Notes: generated from the letters alone by a model not told the origin. A stretch of 12,771 nt of DNA from Candidatus Gastranaerophilales bacterium (GCA_028694275.1 JAQUTS010000034.1:1-12771); one strand, 5' to 3'; positions 1 through 6,506 are shown, counted from the stretch's first letter. Numbers and translations are program-made.

Positions 1-123
1 CCATATAGGCTTGCTTACACCAAAAAAGAAGCCACCGATATTCTTCTTGAAGGCGCCAATACCCAATGGGATGGCCGCTTGGTTGAGATTTTTGTCCAGA
101 TTTTGCAACGAGATGAAGAATAG
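1..123 (+). CDS. C-terminal end of an HD-GYP-type signalling protein (partial)
   Basis: An open frame runs in from the left edge and stops at TAG 121-123, giving 40 residues. It begins PYR and continues with an acidic helix, then a G-A-N-T-Q-W-D segment followed by LVEIF. This matches the end of HD-GYP domains, where a (R)PYR motif is followed by an 'eeAl..i..gaGtqfDp.lv..F' pattern. HD-GYP proteins are usually cyclic-di-GMP phosphodiesterases, often carrying an N-terminal receiver, GAF or GGDEF domain. The catalytic HD and GYP residues and any sensor domain lie outside the window, so activity cannot be judged. The stop codon overlaps the start of the next gene by one base (TAGTG), which suggests co-translation. 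Confidence 0.7.
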   Translation, partial: PYRLAYTKKEATDILLEGANTQWDGRLVEIFVQILQRDEE

Positions 124-473
124 TGGCAACTGTTAAGATAGAAACAATTATAGATGCTTTGTGGAATTGGTTTTCTACCAAAAAAGGTCATCCTGTTGTC
201 AAGGATACTACCAAACTTTCAAGCGTAAAATACGATTGTTTTTTTGACAGTAGTGTTTCAGATCCATTGTCTTTTAGTGTTTTTTCATTGTCTGATAAAG
301 GAGAACTTGAAATTGATGATGTCCAAAAATTAGCAGCGTCAGAAGCTGCATATTTTTTGTTTGTCAACCCAAAGTCCGGCTGGATGGTGGCTGTAAAAAA
401 CAATCAAGAAAACCTGAAAAAACTTATAAAAAAAGAGCCTATTCAAAACTTGAAAATAAGAATAATAGAATAA
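123..473 (+). CDS. Hypothetical protein, 116 aa, coupled to the HD-GYP gene
   Basis: The family is not recognised. The frame starts with GTG at 123, whose G is the last base of the preceding TAG stop, a classic translational-coupling overlap. Only a weak purine-rich stretch (GAGATGAAGAA) lies upstream. The product is soluble, with no signal peptide or membrane segment. The N-terminus looks helical (ALWNWF near residues 13-17). The middle is rich in Ser, Asp and Phe and probably beta. A hydrophobic strand (AAYFLFVNP, then GWMVAV) precedes a Lys-rich C-terminus. Its position suggests a role linked to the upstream signalling protein, but nothing in the sequence identifies it. The tight overlap and clean frame make it a believable gene. 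Confidence 0.65.
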   Translation: MATVKIETIIDALWNWFSTKKGHPVVKDTTKLSSVKYDCFFDSSVSDPLSFSVFSLSDKGELEIDDVQKLAASEAAYFLFVNPKSGWMVAVKNNQENLKKLIKKEPIQNLKIRIIE

Positions 474-474
474 T

Positions 475-504
475 TGTAAAAAGATGTGAATTTTTATCTT
501 TACA
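475..504. repeat. Imperfect inverted repeat after the HD-GYP/116-aa genes
   Basis: TGTAAAAAGAT (475-485) and ATCTTTACA (496-504) pair across a 10-base loop, with two extra A residues bulged on the left arm. It lies two bases after the stop of the 116-aa gene. It is AT-rich and is not followed by a clear T-run, so it is a weak terminator candidate at best and could instead be an operator for the next gene. Confidence 0.3.
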
Positions 505-505
505 T

Positions 506-536
506 TTGTAGCAAAACTAAAACCTAGGGTTATAAT
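506..536 (+). promoter_or_regulatory. Candidate sigma-70 promoter of the 161-aa gene
   Basis: A perfect -10 hexamer TATAAT lies at 531-536. The best -35 is TTGTAG at 506-511 with a long 19-base spacer. The predicted start near 543 would leave a leader of about 36 bases containing the ribosome binding site. The -10 is convincing, the -35 is weak. Confidence 0.45.
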
Positions 537-578
537 TTAATTTTACTCAGAAGAAATTATAGCAGAAGGGTTTTTATT

Positions 579-1064
579 ATGGCAGGAATTGAGAGCACTA
601 CTACGCGTGTTGGCACGCAGGTAATACGAGTTTTTAGAGAAGATAATTCTTTATTTCAAAAAAAGGTGATGAAAAATGATGGTACGCTTTTTTTGTCCGA
701 ATTTGCTCAAGGAGAGCCGGCAAAAGTGTCCAAAATTGTCGGGCACAAGCTGGTGTTATCTCAAGATGTTTTTACGAAAAAACTCGAAAATGGTGATAAG
801 AAGACAGTTTTGAATACGTATAATCTCAATTTCAAACATCCTGATGGGGCGTTGCCTGTTTCCAAAAGCGTCACCAGAACTTTGTCGGCAGATGGCAAAA
901 CAGCCCAAAATGATTATATTTCCCATCATAATTATGTTTATGTGACAAAAGATAAAATGAGTGAACCTAAGCCTGTTTATACTGATACGGTTTCTATCAG
1001 GTATGAAAATGGCAAAAAAGTTGGCGGAGCCGTTAAAAGAGAAGAAAATGACCTTGGGGTATAA
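579..1064 (+). CDS. Hypothetical protein, 161 aa
   Basis: The family is not recognised. ATG at 579 is preceded by a purine-rich AGAAGGG, a plausible though distant ribosome binding site. The protein begins MAGIEST, has no signal peptide or transmembrane segment, and contains no cysteine. It is rich in Lys, Thr, Val and Asn. Alternating polar and hydrophobic residues (QVIRVFRED, KTVLNTYNLNF, NYVYVTKDK) suggest a mostly beta fold. Several short strand-turn-strand stretches with N-G, D-G or E-N-G turns recur (NDGT, ENGDK, PDGA, ADGK, ENGK), reminiscent of antiparallel beta-hairpin proteins. A separate promoter suggests it is transcribed alone. It converges on tRNA-Lys, whose terminator begins 14 bases beyond its stop. 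No function can be assigned. Confidence 0.7.
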   Translation: MAGIESTTTRVGTQVIRVFREDNSLFQKKVMKNDGTLFLSEFAQGEPAKVSKIVGHKLVLSQDVFTKKLENGDKKTVLNTYNLNFKHPDGALPVSKSVTRTLSADGKTAQNDYISHHNYVYVTKDKMSEPKPVYTDTVSIRYENGKKVGGAVKREENDLGV

Positions 1065-1071
1065 TTTCCCA

Positions 1072-1095
1072 TTAAAAAAGAGGGCGATGCCCTCT
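1072..1095 (-). terminator. Intrinsic terminator of tRNA-Lys
   Basis: AGAGGGC (1079-1085) pairs perfectly with GCCCTCT (1089-1095) around a three-base loop. Read on the minus strand, the stem is followed directly by a run of six T, then AA, so it ends the tRNA-Lys transcript 9 bases past the CCA end. On the plus strand the stem is followed by A-rich sequence, so it is a poor terminator for the 161-aa gene. Confidence 0.8.
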
Positions 1096-1104
1096 GATTA
1101 AAAA

Positions 1105-1180
1105 TGGTACGCTTGGCGCGATTCGAACGCGCGACCTATCCCTTAAAAGGGGAGTGCTCTACCAGCTGAGCTACAAGCGC
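1105..1180 (-). tRNA. tRNA-Lys (anticodon UUU)
   Basis: On the minus strand this folds into a complete 76-nt cloverleaf. The acceptor stem is GCGCTTG with CAAGCGT (a G-U first pair), followed by discriminator A and an encoded CCA. The D arm is GCTC...GAGC with the usual AGCTGGTAGA loop. The anticodon loop is CTTTTAA with anticodon TTT at positions 34-36. The variable loop is AGGTC and the T arm is GCGCG-TTCGAAT-CGCGC. The anticodon stem is CTCCC/GGGAT, leaving a C-T mismatch at the outermost pair (27-43). It reads both lysine codons AAA and AAG, AAA being heavily used in the neighbouring genes. It has its own promoter and terminator. Confidence 0.97.
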
Positions 1181-1232
1181 ATCTTAGACTCCCGTGTGCC
1201 GATGTGGCGTAGATCGTTGTGTCTGTAAATAT

Positions 1233-1261
1233 AAGATACCAACAACATAATTCTTCGTCAA
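1233..1261 (-). promoter_or_regulatory. Promoter of tRNA-Lys
   Basis: On the minus strand, TTGACG (1261-1256, five of six consensus bases) is separated by exactly 17 bases from TATCTT (1238-1233). The -10 carries the extended TGn element (TGGTATCTT). The start would fall near 1226, leaving a leader of about 45 bases removed by tRNA processing. This is the best-matched sigma-70 promoter in the window, and it begins 14 bases after the purA stop. Confidence 0.8.
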
Positions 1262-1274
1262 CATCTTTTTTAAA

Positions 1275-2573
1275 TTATTTTTTATAAGGGTTTGTTCTTA
1301 TGATAGTTTGCTCTCTGTCGGGTCCTACAGAGACTATAGAGACAGGGCATTCTATGAGTTTTTCTATTTCTTTTATATAATCTTGCGCTGCTTTTGGGAG
1401 TTCTTCAAAAACTTTTACTCCTGAAAGATCACTCTTCCATCCTTGCATGGTTTTATATACAGGTTCAAGATATTTATGGATAGCTGCGTTGGTGGGGTAG
1501 TTTTTGTGAATTGTTCCGTCTCGTTTGTCTTTGTAAGCTATACAGATTTTGAGTTCGTTAAAAGAGTCAAGGACATCAATTTTGGTAATAGCCATACCTG
1601 TCAAACCATTGACCCATACGCTGTATTTGCCTACTACTGCATCAAACCATCCGCAGCGTCTTTTACGGCCTGTGGTTGTGCCGTATTCATGACCTATTTC
1701 GCAAATTTGTTCTCCGATTTCATCAAAAAGTTCCGTGATAAAAGGCCCTTCTCCTACTCTTGTTACATACGCTTTTGAAATTCCGATTACATCTTTTATA
1801 TGGGCAGGTCCTACACCGCTTCCTACTGCTGCTCCGCCGCCGATAGGGTTTGAGCTTGTTACATAGGGGTATGTTCCGTAGTCGATATCCAACATTGTGC
1901 CTTGGGCACCTTCTAAAAGGATATTTTCTCCTGATTTTAAACTGTTTTGTACAATTTCAAGCGTATCCATACAAACATAGGGGCTTAAAAGTTCTGAATA
2001 TTCGTTGCAATATGCCCAAATTTCTTCTTTTGTATAGGGTTTCATTTTGTATATTTCTGTAAGGGTTTTATTTACACGTGGCAAAATTACATCAAGTTTA
2101 TCTGAGAGGGAATCTTTGTCATAAAGATCTTCTACTCTTATGCCTGCTCTTGCAATTTTGTCTGTATAAGTCGGCCCGATTCCTTTGTTGGTTGTTCCGA
2201 TTTTGTTCTTGCCAAGATCAGATTCGCTATAGCCGTCTATATCTATGTGATAGGGCATGGTGATGTGTGCAAGAGGGCTGATTTTGAGGTTTTTTGGAGT
2301 TAGGCCCCTTTTTATCAAATCATTAATTTCTTGGATGAGAACTTTTGGGTAAATAACACAGCCTGAACCAATAATACAGGTTTTGCCTTCATAAAGTATT
2401 CCAGATGGAATCAGATGGAATTTGTATGTTTTGCCGTTCACAACGACCGTGTGTCCTGCGTTACATCCGCCCTGGTAGCGGATTATAGTACTTGCGTATT
2501 CTGATAACAGGTCAGTTATTTTGGCTTTACCTTCATCACCCCATTGGGCGCCGACTACGACAACACTTGTCAT
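1275..2573 (-). CDS. purA: Adenylosuccinate synthetase
   Basis: PurA joins IMP and aspartate using GTP to give adenylosuccinate, the first committed step from IMP to AMP, in the cytosol. The 432-aa length is normal for the family. Visible hallmarks are QWGDEGK at residues 10-16 with catalytic Asp13; GGCNAGHT with catalytic His41; the GIGPTYTDKIAR signature; the SSNP and GSGVGP stretches; GTTTGRKRRCGWFD; and a C-terminal SVGPDR. The start ATG has a good AGGA site 8 bases upstream (GAGGAATTAATAATG). One oddity is that the phosphate-binding GDEGKGK motif reads GDEGKAK, with Ala at residue 17. The gene has its own intergenic region: a terminator ends dnaK upstream and the tRNA-Lys promoter follows downstream, so it is probably monocistronic. 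Confidence 0.97.
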   Translation of the reverse strand: MTSVVVVGAQWGDEGKAKITDLLSEYASTIIRYQGGCNAGHTVVVNGKTYKFHLIPSGILYEGKTCIIGSGCVIYPKVLIQEINDLIKRGLTPKNLKISPLAHITMPYHIDIDGYSESDLGKNKIGTTNKGIGPTYTDKIARAGIRVEDLYDKDSLSDKLDVILPRVNKTLTEIYKMKPYTKEEIWAYCNEYSELLSPYVCMDTLEIVQNSLKSGENILLEGAQGTMLDIDYGTYPYVTSSNPIGGGAAVGSGVGPAHIKDVIGISKAYVTRVGEGPFITELFDEIGEQICEIGHEYGTTTGRKRRCGWFDAVVGKYSVWVNGLTGMAITKIDVLDSFNELKICIAYKDKRDGTIHKNYPTNAAIHKYLEPVYKTMQGWKSDLSGVKVFEELPKAAQDYIKEIEKLIECPVSIVSVGPDREQTIIRTNPYKK

Positions 2574-2606
2574 TATTAATTCCTCATTTTCATCTCTTAC
2601 TTATCT

Positions 2607-2635
2607 ATTTTGCGCTAAAACAATCAGGATTACAA
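2607..2635 (-). promoter_or_regulatory. Weak candidate promoter of purA
   Basis: On the minus strand, TTGTAA (2635-2630) and CAAAAT (2612-2607) are separated by 17 bases, about 34 bases before the purA start. Each hexamer matches consensus at four positions. A promoter is expected here because the dnaK terminator lies just upstream, but the exact site is uncertain. Confidence 0.25.
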
Positions 2636-2666
2636 TTGTTTTTTGCGTTCTTTTTTCAAAATTTAA

Positions 2667-2700
2667 TAGTAAAAATCCCCGATAGTTATTCGGGGATTTT
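2667..2700 (-). terminator. Intrinsic terminator of dnaK
   Basis: An 11-base perfect stem, AAAATCCCCGA (2672-2682) with TCGGGGATTTT (2690-2700), surrounds a 7-base loop. On the minus strand the stem is followed by a short T-run, and it sits about 30 bases past the dnaK stop. It separates dnaK from purA. The flanking A/T arms make it look bidirectional, but no plus-strand gene ends here. Confidence 0.85.
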
Positions 2701-2730
2701 GTTTAATAGAGGGATGATATTGGTGTATTA

Positions 2731-4566
2731 TCAATCTTGTTTTGTGTATTCAGCATCGATTACATCATCATCGCTTGGTCCTTCAGCTTTTGGTTCTTCG
2801 CTTTGGGCGCCTTCTGTTTGGGCTTCTGATGAGGCTGATTGATATGCTGCTTGTGATATTGCAAAGATTGTTTGCTGCAATTCATCAGACAGTTTTTTGA
2901 TTTCGTCAGCCGATTTGTTTTCATCGATTGCTTTTTGAAGATCAGTTTTTTGTGCTTCGATTTTGTTTTTCTCTTCATCAGAGATTTTGCCCTCAAAGTC
3001 TTTGACCAGGCGTTCTGCTGAAGAAACAAGTCCTGAAGCGTTATTTCTGATTTCGACTTCTTCTTTTTTCTTTTTATCTTCTTCTGAATTCAATTCAGCT
3101 TCTTTTACCATTCTGTCAATATCAGATTCGTTCAAGTTTGAAGAATTTGTGATGGTGATTTTTTGCTCTTTGTTTGTAGCTTTATCTTTTGCAGATACGT
3201 TAACAATACCGTTAGCATCAATATCAAAAGTTACTTCAACTTGCGGGATTCCTCTCATTGCAGGTGGGATACCGTCAAGCCTAAACATACCGAGTGATTT
3301 GTTGTCTTTGCCCATAGGCCTTTCACCTTGAAGAACGTGTATGTCAACAGCTGTTTGGTTATTTTCTGCTGTTGAGAAAACTTGAGATTTTGAAACAGGG
3401 ATGGTTGTGTTACGAGGCACAAGAGCTGTCATAACACCGCCAAGGGTTTCTATTCCAAGAGTCAAAGGAGTTACATCCAAAAGTACGATGTCTTTGACTT
3501 CGCCCGCCAATACACCTGCTTGAACGGCAGCACCCACTGCTACAACTTCATCAGGGTTAACTGATTGGTTTGGTTCTTTGCCTGTGTACTCTTTGACGAG
3601 TGCTTGGACCGCAGGGATACGGGTAGAACCACCAACGAGTACAACCTCGTCCAGTTCCCCTTTTGAAAGACCTGCATCAGAGAGGGCTTGTTCCATCGGT
3701 TTTTTGCATCTTTCGAGCAAATCGTGGCACAAGTCTTCGAATTTGGATCTTGACAGAGTCAAATCCAAGTGCTTAGGTCCGTTCGCATCCGCTGTGATAA
3801 ACGGTAAATTAATTGAAGTTTCCATTACTGAGGAAAGTTCGCATTTTGCTTTTTCGGCAGCTTCTTTTAGACGCTGCATAGCTTGTTTGTCTGATTTTAG
3901 GTCAATGCCTTCTTGTTTTTTGAACTCTTCTGCCAACCATTTGATGATTTTTTCATCAAAGTCATCACCACCAAGTAATGTGTCACCTGATGTAGAAAGT
4001 ACTTCGTGCACGCCATCGCCTATTTCAAGGACTGATACGTCAAATGTACCGCCACCAAGGTCGAATACAAGTACTTTTTCTGGTTTTTCTTTTTCAAGTC
4101 CATAAGCCAAAGCTGCTGCTGTAGGCTCGTTTACTATTCTTAGGACATCAAGTCCTGCTATTTTTCCTGCATCTTTGGTTGCTTGTCTTTGAGCATCGTT
4201 AAAGTATGCAGGGACTGTAATTACTGCAGAGGTGACTTTTTCTCCAAGATATGTGGAAGCGTCATCTGCTAACTTGCGCAAAATCATTGCTGAGATTTCT
4301 TGAGGAGTGTAATCTTTTCCGTCGATTTTAACTTTGTAATCGCTGCCCATGTGGCGTTTGATACTGATAACAGTTTTTTCGGGGTTTAAGATAGCTTGTC
4401 TTTTTGCTAACTGACCTACTAAACGTTCTCCGTTTTTTGCAATTGCCACGATAGAAGGAGTTGTCCTTGAACCTTCTGCGTTAGCTATTACCGTGGGTTT
4501 TCCACCTTCCATTACTGCTACGACTGAGTTTGTTGTACCCAAATCGATACCAATTGTTTTTGCCAT
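2731..4566 (-). CDS. dnaK: Chaperone protein DnaK (Hsp70)
   Basis: DnaK is the cytosolic Hsp70, binding exposed hydrophobic segments in an ATP-driven cycle with DnaJ and GrpE. From the chosen ATG it is 611 residues. Domains seen: nucleotide-binding domain with IDLGTTNS (6-13), FDLGGGTFDVS (168-178) and VLVGGSTRIPAVQ (309-321); the DVTPLTLGIETLGG linker start (near 364); a substrate-binding beta domain with VLQGERPMGKDN; a charged helical lid; and a DDDVIDAEY tail near the C-terminus. The frame stays open to a TTG at 4587, but that codon precedes the AAGGAG site, so the ATG at 4566, 9 bases after it, is the start. grpE and dnaJ are not adjacent. No CIRCE element (TTAGCACTC-N9-GAGTGCTAA) is seen upstream. 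The nucleotide-binding domain lacks the usual Gram-negative insert near residue 75. Confidence 0.98.
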   Translation of the reverse strand: MAKTIGIDLGTTNSVVAVMEGGKPTVIANAEGSRTTPSIVAIAKNGERLVGQLAKRQAILNPEKTVISIKRHMGSDYKVKIDGKDYTPQEISAMILRKLADDASTYLGEKVTSAVITVPAYFNDAQRQATKDAGKIAGLDVLRIVNEPTAAALAYGLEKEKPEKVLVFDLGGGTFDVSVLEIGDGVHEVLSTSGDTLLGGDDFDEKIIKWLAEEFKKQEGIDLKSDKQAMQRLKEAAEKAKCELSSVMETSINLPFITADANGPKHLDLTLSRSKFEDLCHDLLERCKKPMEQALSDAGLSKGELDEVVLVGGSTRIPAVQALVKEYTGKEPNQSVNPDEVVAVGAAVQAGVLAGEVKDIVLLDVTPLTLGIETLGGVMTALVPRNTTIPVSKSQVFSTAENNQTAVDIHVLQGERPMGKDNKSLGMFRLDGIPPAMRGIPQVEVTFDIDANGIVNVSAKDKATNKEQKITITNSSNLNESDIDRMVKEAELNSEEDKKKKEEVEIRNNASGLVSSAERLVKDFEGKISDEEKNKIEAQKTDLQKAIDENKSADEIKKLSDELQQTIFAISQAAYQSASSEAQTEGAQSEEPKAEGPSDDDVIDAEYTKQD

Positions 4567-4575
4567 TTTTATAAT

Positions 4576-4581
4576 CTCCTT
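4576..4581 (-). promoter_or_regulatory. Ribosome binding site that sets the dnaK start
   Basis: On the minus strand AAGGAG sits 9 bases before the ATG at 4566. It falls inside the upstream TTG-initiated extension of the frame, so that extension would be translated through its own binding site. This decides for the shorter protein. Confidence 0.85.
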
Positions 4582-4596
4582 GATCAAAATAGTTAA

Positions 4597-4624
4597 TTTA
4601 TACGCAAATTAAACATAACTCTAA
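4597..4624 (-). promoter_or_regulatory. Tentative dnaK promoter
   Basis: On the minus strand a TATAAA -10-like hexamer lies at 4602-4597, and a poor -35 (TTAGAG) lies about 16 bases upstream. The transcription start would be near 4590, giving a leader of about 24 bases. No HrcA (CIRCE) site and no clear heat-shock sigma-32 promoter (CTTGAA / CCCCAT) was seen. Confidence 0.3.
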
Positions 4625-4687
4625 TATGCTATCATTTAAGCAGATTTTTTTTGTTTTAACGGCAAAATAAACAAAAAATTAATATTT

Positions 4688-4756
4688 GCGGATTGCGAGC
4701 CAAGGCTGAAGCCAAAATGAGAATTTTGGCGAAACGCCGTTTAACGCGAGCAACCA
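4688..4756. repeat. GC-richer structured intergenic element between thiE and dnaK
   Basis: This stretch stands out from the AT-rich flanks. It holds an 8-base perfect stem GCCAAAAT/ATTTTGGC (4711-4718 with 4723-4730) capped by a GAGA tetraloop on the plus strand. A competing GGCG-AAA-CGCC hairpin (4728-4731 with 4735-4738) overlaps it. Repeated GCC/GGC blocks lie to its left, and a direct repeat GCGAGC flanks it (4695-4700 and 4745-4750). It lies 3' of thiE on the minus strand but has no adjacent T-run, so it is not a standard terminator. It could be a dispersed palindromic (REP-like) repeat or a structured 3' end. Confidence 0.4.
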
Positions 4757-4766
4757 GTTTATTGAA

Positions 4767-5807
4767 TTATTTTACAAGTGTTTCTTTGTTTAATATTTCA
4801 AGAAAATTTTTCGCGGCATCAGATGGAGAAGACGCGTTTATAATAGCTCTGACTACGGCAATTCTTGTTGCGCCTGCGGTGAGGACTTCTTGGATATTAT
4901 CAGAGTCTATTCCGCCGATTGCATACCATGGGATATTGATATTTTTAGAAACCCATTTTGCGTATTCTGTTGTGACAGCTTGTCGTCCAGGCTTTGTCGG
5001 AGTGGTAAAAATCGGGCCGACTCCTATGTAATCAGCACCTTGTTCTTGTGCTTTTCGGGCTTGCTCGGGGCAGTGTGTTGATATGCCGATAATCATTTTA
5101 TCGCCGAGAATGTTTCTTGCATCTTTGATATCAATATCATCTTGGCCAAGGTGAACGCCGTCTGCATCAATGATTTGAGCGATGTCGATTCTATCGTTCA
5201 AAATAAATATTGCATTGTAAATAGATGTCAGTTCTCTTATTTTTTTGCCTAATCGAGTGATTTTTTTGGCGTCATGGGATTTTTCTCTGAGTTGAATAAG
5301 TCTCACACCTCCATCAAGAGCTGATGCAACAGCATCAAGAAAATCATCCTCGGAGCTAAAATTGTCAGATGAAGTCACAAGATAAAGATTTTTGTCTTCG
5401 AGTCTGAATTTGTTTAATTTGGCTGATAGGTTGTTATACATTTCTTTCTCCAGTGTGTAACTTTCATAGCGGGCTTTTTCAAAAATTTTAAAATCCAAAG
5501 CCTGGGCTTCGCCATATTCTGCTAATGTTCTTAGGGCTTGTTGTAATCTTTTAATATTGGCTTTAAAGATGTTTACTATGTTGGTTCTGTGAGTAGAGTT
5601 TTTTGCATCAATTCCGACATCACCTATAGTGTCTCTTGAGTCTAAAAGTGTCTCATAATCTTTATCAGCTTCTTTTGATATATTATGCCTTATGTTTTTT
5701 AGTTGTTCAGACATAGCTTTGTCATCAAGGTAAAATCTCGCTATTTCTTCCAAGACTCTCAGGGCTTCTGTTGCTCTATTCAGATTTGCATCAATAATTC
5801 TTTTCAA
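4767..5807 (-). CDS. thiE: Thiamine phosphate synthase with N-terminal ThiD2-type domain
   Basis: ThiE couples HMP-diphosphate with the thiazole phosphate to make thiamine monophosphate. The 346-aa protein has two parts. Residues 1 to about 130 form a helical domain of the ThiD2 type (R-I-I-D-A-N-L-N-R near the start, SRDTIGDVG at 57-65, QALRTLAEYGE at 90-100), as in cyanobacterial ThiE. In other organisms the related stand-alone protein has been linked to HMP-phosphate kinase activity. Residues 140-346 are a complete ThiE barrel with QLREK (172-176), NDR (204-206), GVHLGQDD (217-224), GPIFTTPTK (264-272) and AIGGI (296-300). The start is TTG at 5807: an in-frame stop lies four codons upstream, no ATG or GTG intervenes, and AAGGTGA sits just before it. 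No TPP riboswitch is visible in the short leader and no other thi gene is adjacent. Confidence 0.93.
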   Translation of the reverse strand: MKRIIDANLNRATEALRVLEEIARFYLDDKAMSEQLKNIRHNISKEADKDYETLLDSRDTIGDVGIDAKNSTHRTNIVNIFKANIKRLQQALRTLAEYGEAQALDFKIFEKARYESYTLEKEMYNNLSAKLNKFRLEDKNLYLVTSSDNFSSEDDFLDAVASALDGGVRLIQLREKSHDAKKITRLGKKIRELTSIYNAIFILNDRIDIAQIIDADGVHLGQDDIDIKDARNILGDKMIIGISTHCPEQARKAQEQGADYIGVGPIFTTPTKPGRQAVTTEYAKWVSKNINIPWYAIGGIDSDNIQEVLTAGATRIAVVRAIINASSPSDAAKNFLEILNKETLVK

Positions 5808-5836
5808 GACGTCACCTTAATAAAAATACCTAATTG

Positions 5837-5866
5837 ATTATATAACAAAGATGATTTCAACTTCAA
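5837..5866 (-). promoter_or_regulatory. Candidate promoter of thiE
   Basis: On the minus strand, TTGAAG (5866-5861) is followed after 18 bases by a perfect TATAAT (5842-5837). The start would be near 5830, giving a leader of about 22 bases, too short for a riboswitch. It sits in the region shared with the divergent sigma-factor gene. Confidence 0.55.
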
Positions 5867-5891
5867 AAGATTGCAGTTATTTTGAAACTGT

Positions 5892-5897
5892 GAGGTG
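5892..5897 (+). promoter_or_regulatory. Ribosome binding site favouring a TTG start for the sigma factor
   Basis: GAGGTG lies 6 bases before TTG at 5904. The more upstream in-frame codons GTG 5895 and TTG 5898 overlap or abut this site and so cannot use it. Confidence 0.5.
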
Positions 5898-5903
5898 TTG
5901 AAT

Positions 5904-6506
5904 TTGGACTATTTGCGTAAAAAAGACTATAAAAAAATGGATCTTATGCTTCTTATAGACGAAGCTCAAGGCTCTGATTGGGTTGCTTTGGAGGAGCTTT
6001 TGCGAAGACACTCAGGGATAATATATTCTACTTTATATCATCTTGGGCCATCCGGTCAGAATATTGATGATTTGTCGCAAGAAGTTCTTATGCGAATAGC
6101 AAAATCCATAAAATCTCTTAAGAAAAAAGAACATTTTAAGCTGTGGATGAATCAGATTATTTATAATGTTTTTTATGATGATTTGCGCCGCAAAAAGCGC
6201 AAGCCAAATATGTTTTCGATTGATAGTTTTTATGATGAACCATCAGAATTTCAATCAAAAGAAATCGAGGACACCTCTATACACCCTGATGAAAAAATCA
6301 AAAATTTTGAATTGGATGTCCTTATTCGAAAATCCATCAGGGAATTAGAGGAACCTTTTCGTGAAGTCGTCGTCTTAAGGGAATTACAGGGGTTGAGTTA
6401 TGAGCAAATAGCAAGGATTCTTGACACAAATATAGGTACGGTAAAATCGAGAATAGCAAGAGCCAGAGCGAAACTTCAGGAAAAATTGAAAGATTATTTA
6501 GATTAA
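5904..6506 (+). CDS. ECF-type RNA polymerase sigma factor
   Basis: This is a sigma-70 family factor with only regions 2 and 4, the ECF architecture, which directs RNA polymerase to a small regulon. With the chosen start it has 200 residues. Region 2 spans about residues 30-100 and includes the core-binding IDDLSQEVLMRI segment and the Lys/Arg-rich LRRKKRKP end. An acidic linker of about 40 residues follows. Region 4 is near 142-195, with LSYEQIARIL then GTVKSRIARARAKL as the -35-binding helix-turn-helix. The start is uncertain: GTG 5895, TTG 5904 and ATG 5937 are all in frame. TTG 5904 has the spaced GAGGTG site, whereas ATG 5937 would give a typical ECF N-terminus but has no binding site. 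A zinc-finger anti-sigma gene begins 14 bases after the stop. The target promoter is unknown. Confidence 0.9.
   Translation: MDYLRKKDYKKMDLMLLIDEAQGSDWVALEELLRRHSGIIYSTLYHLGPSGQNIDDLSQEVLMRIAKSIKSLKKKEHFKLWMNQIIYNVFYDDLRRKKRKPNMFSIDSFYDEPSEFQSKEIEDTSIHPDEKIKNFELDVLIRKSIRELEEPFREVVVLRELQGLSYEQIARILDTNIGTVKSRIARARAKLQEKLKDYLD

Noticed and set aside
3578..4105. Plus-strand open frame of 175 codons opposite dnaK
   Set aside because: It is wholly antisense to conserved dnaK. Its Ser/Pro-rich product is the usual shadow of a gene on the other strand.
4567..4587. Seven-residue N-terminal extension of DnaK from a TTG
   Set aside because: The AAGGAG ribosome binding site lies within the extension and Hsp70 proteins begin directly at the MxKxIGIDLGTT segment.
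4588..4687. CIRCE or sigma-32 control element upstream of dnaK
   Set aside because: Neither the CIRCE inverted repeat nor the CTTGAA/CCCCAT promoter pattern is present on either strand.
4693..5031. Plus-strand open frame of 112 codons covering the structured element and the thiE 3' end
   Set aside because: Most of it is antisense to the well-supported thiE barrel domain, it has no ribosome binding site, and the product looks like the complement of a coding region plus Lys/Arg-rich repeat translation.
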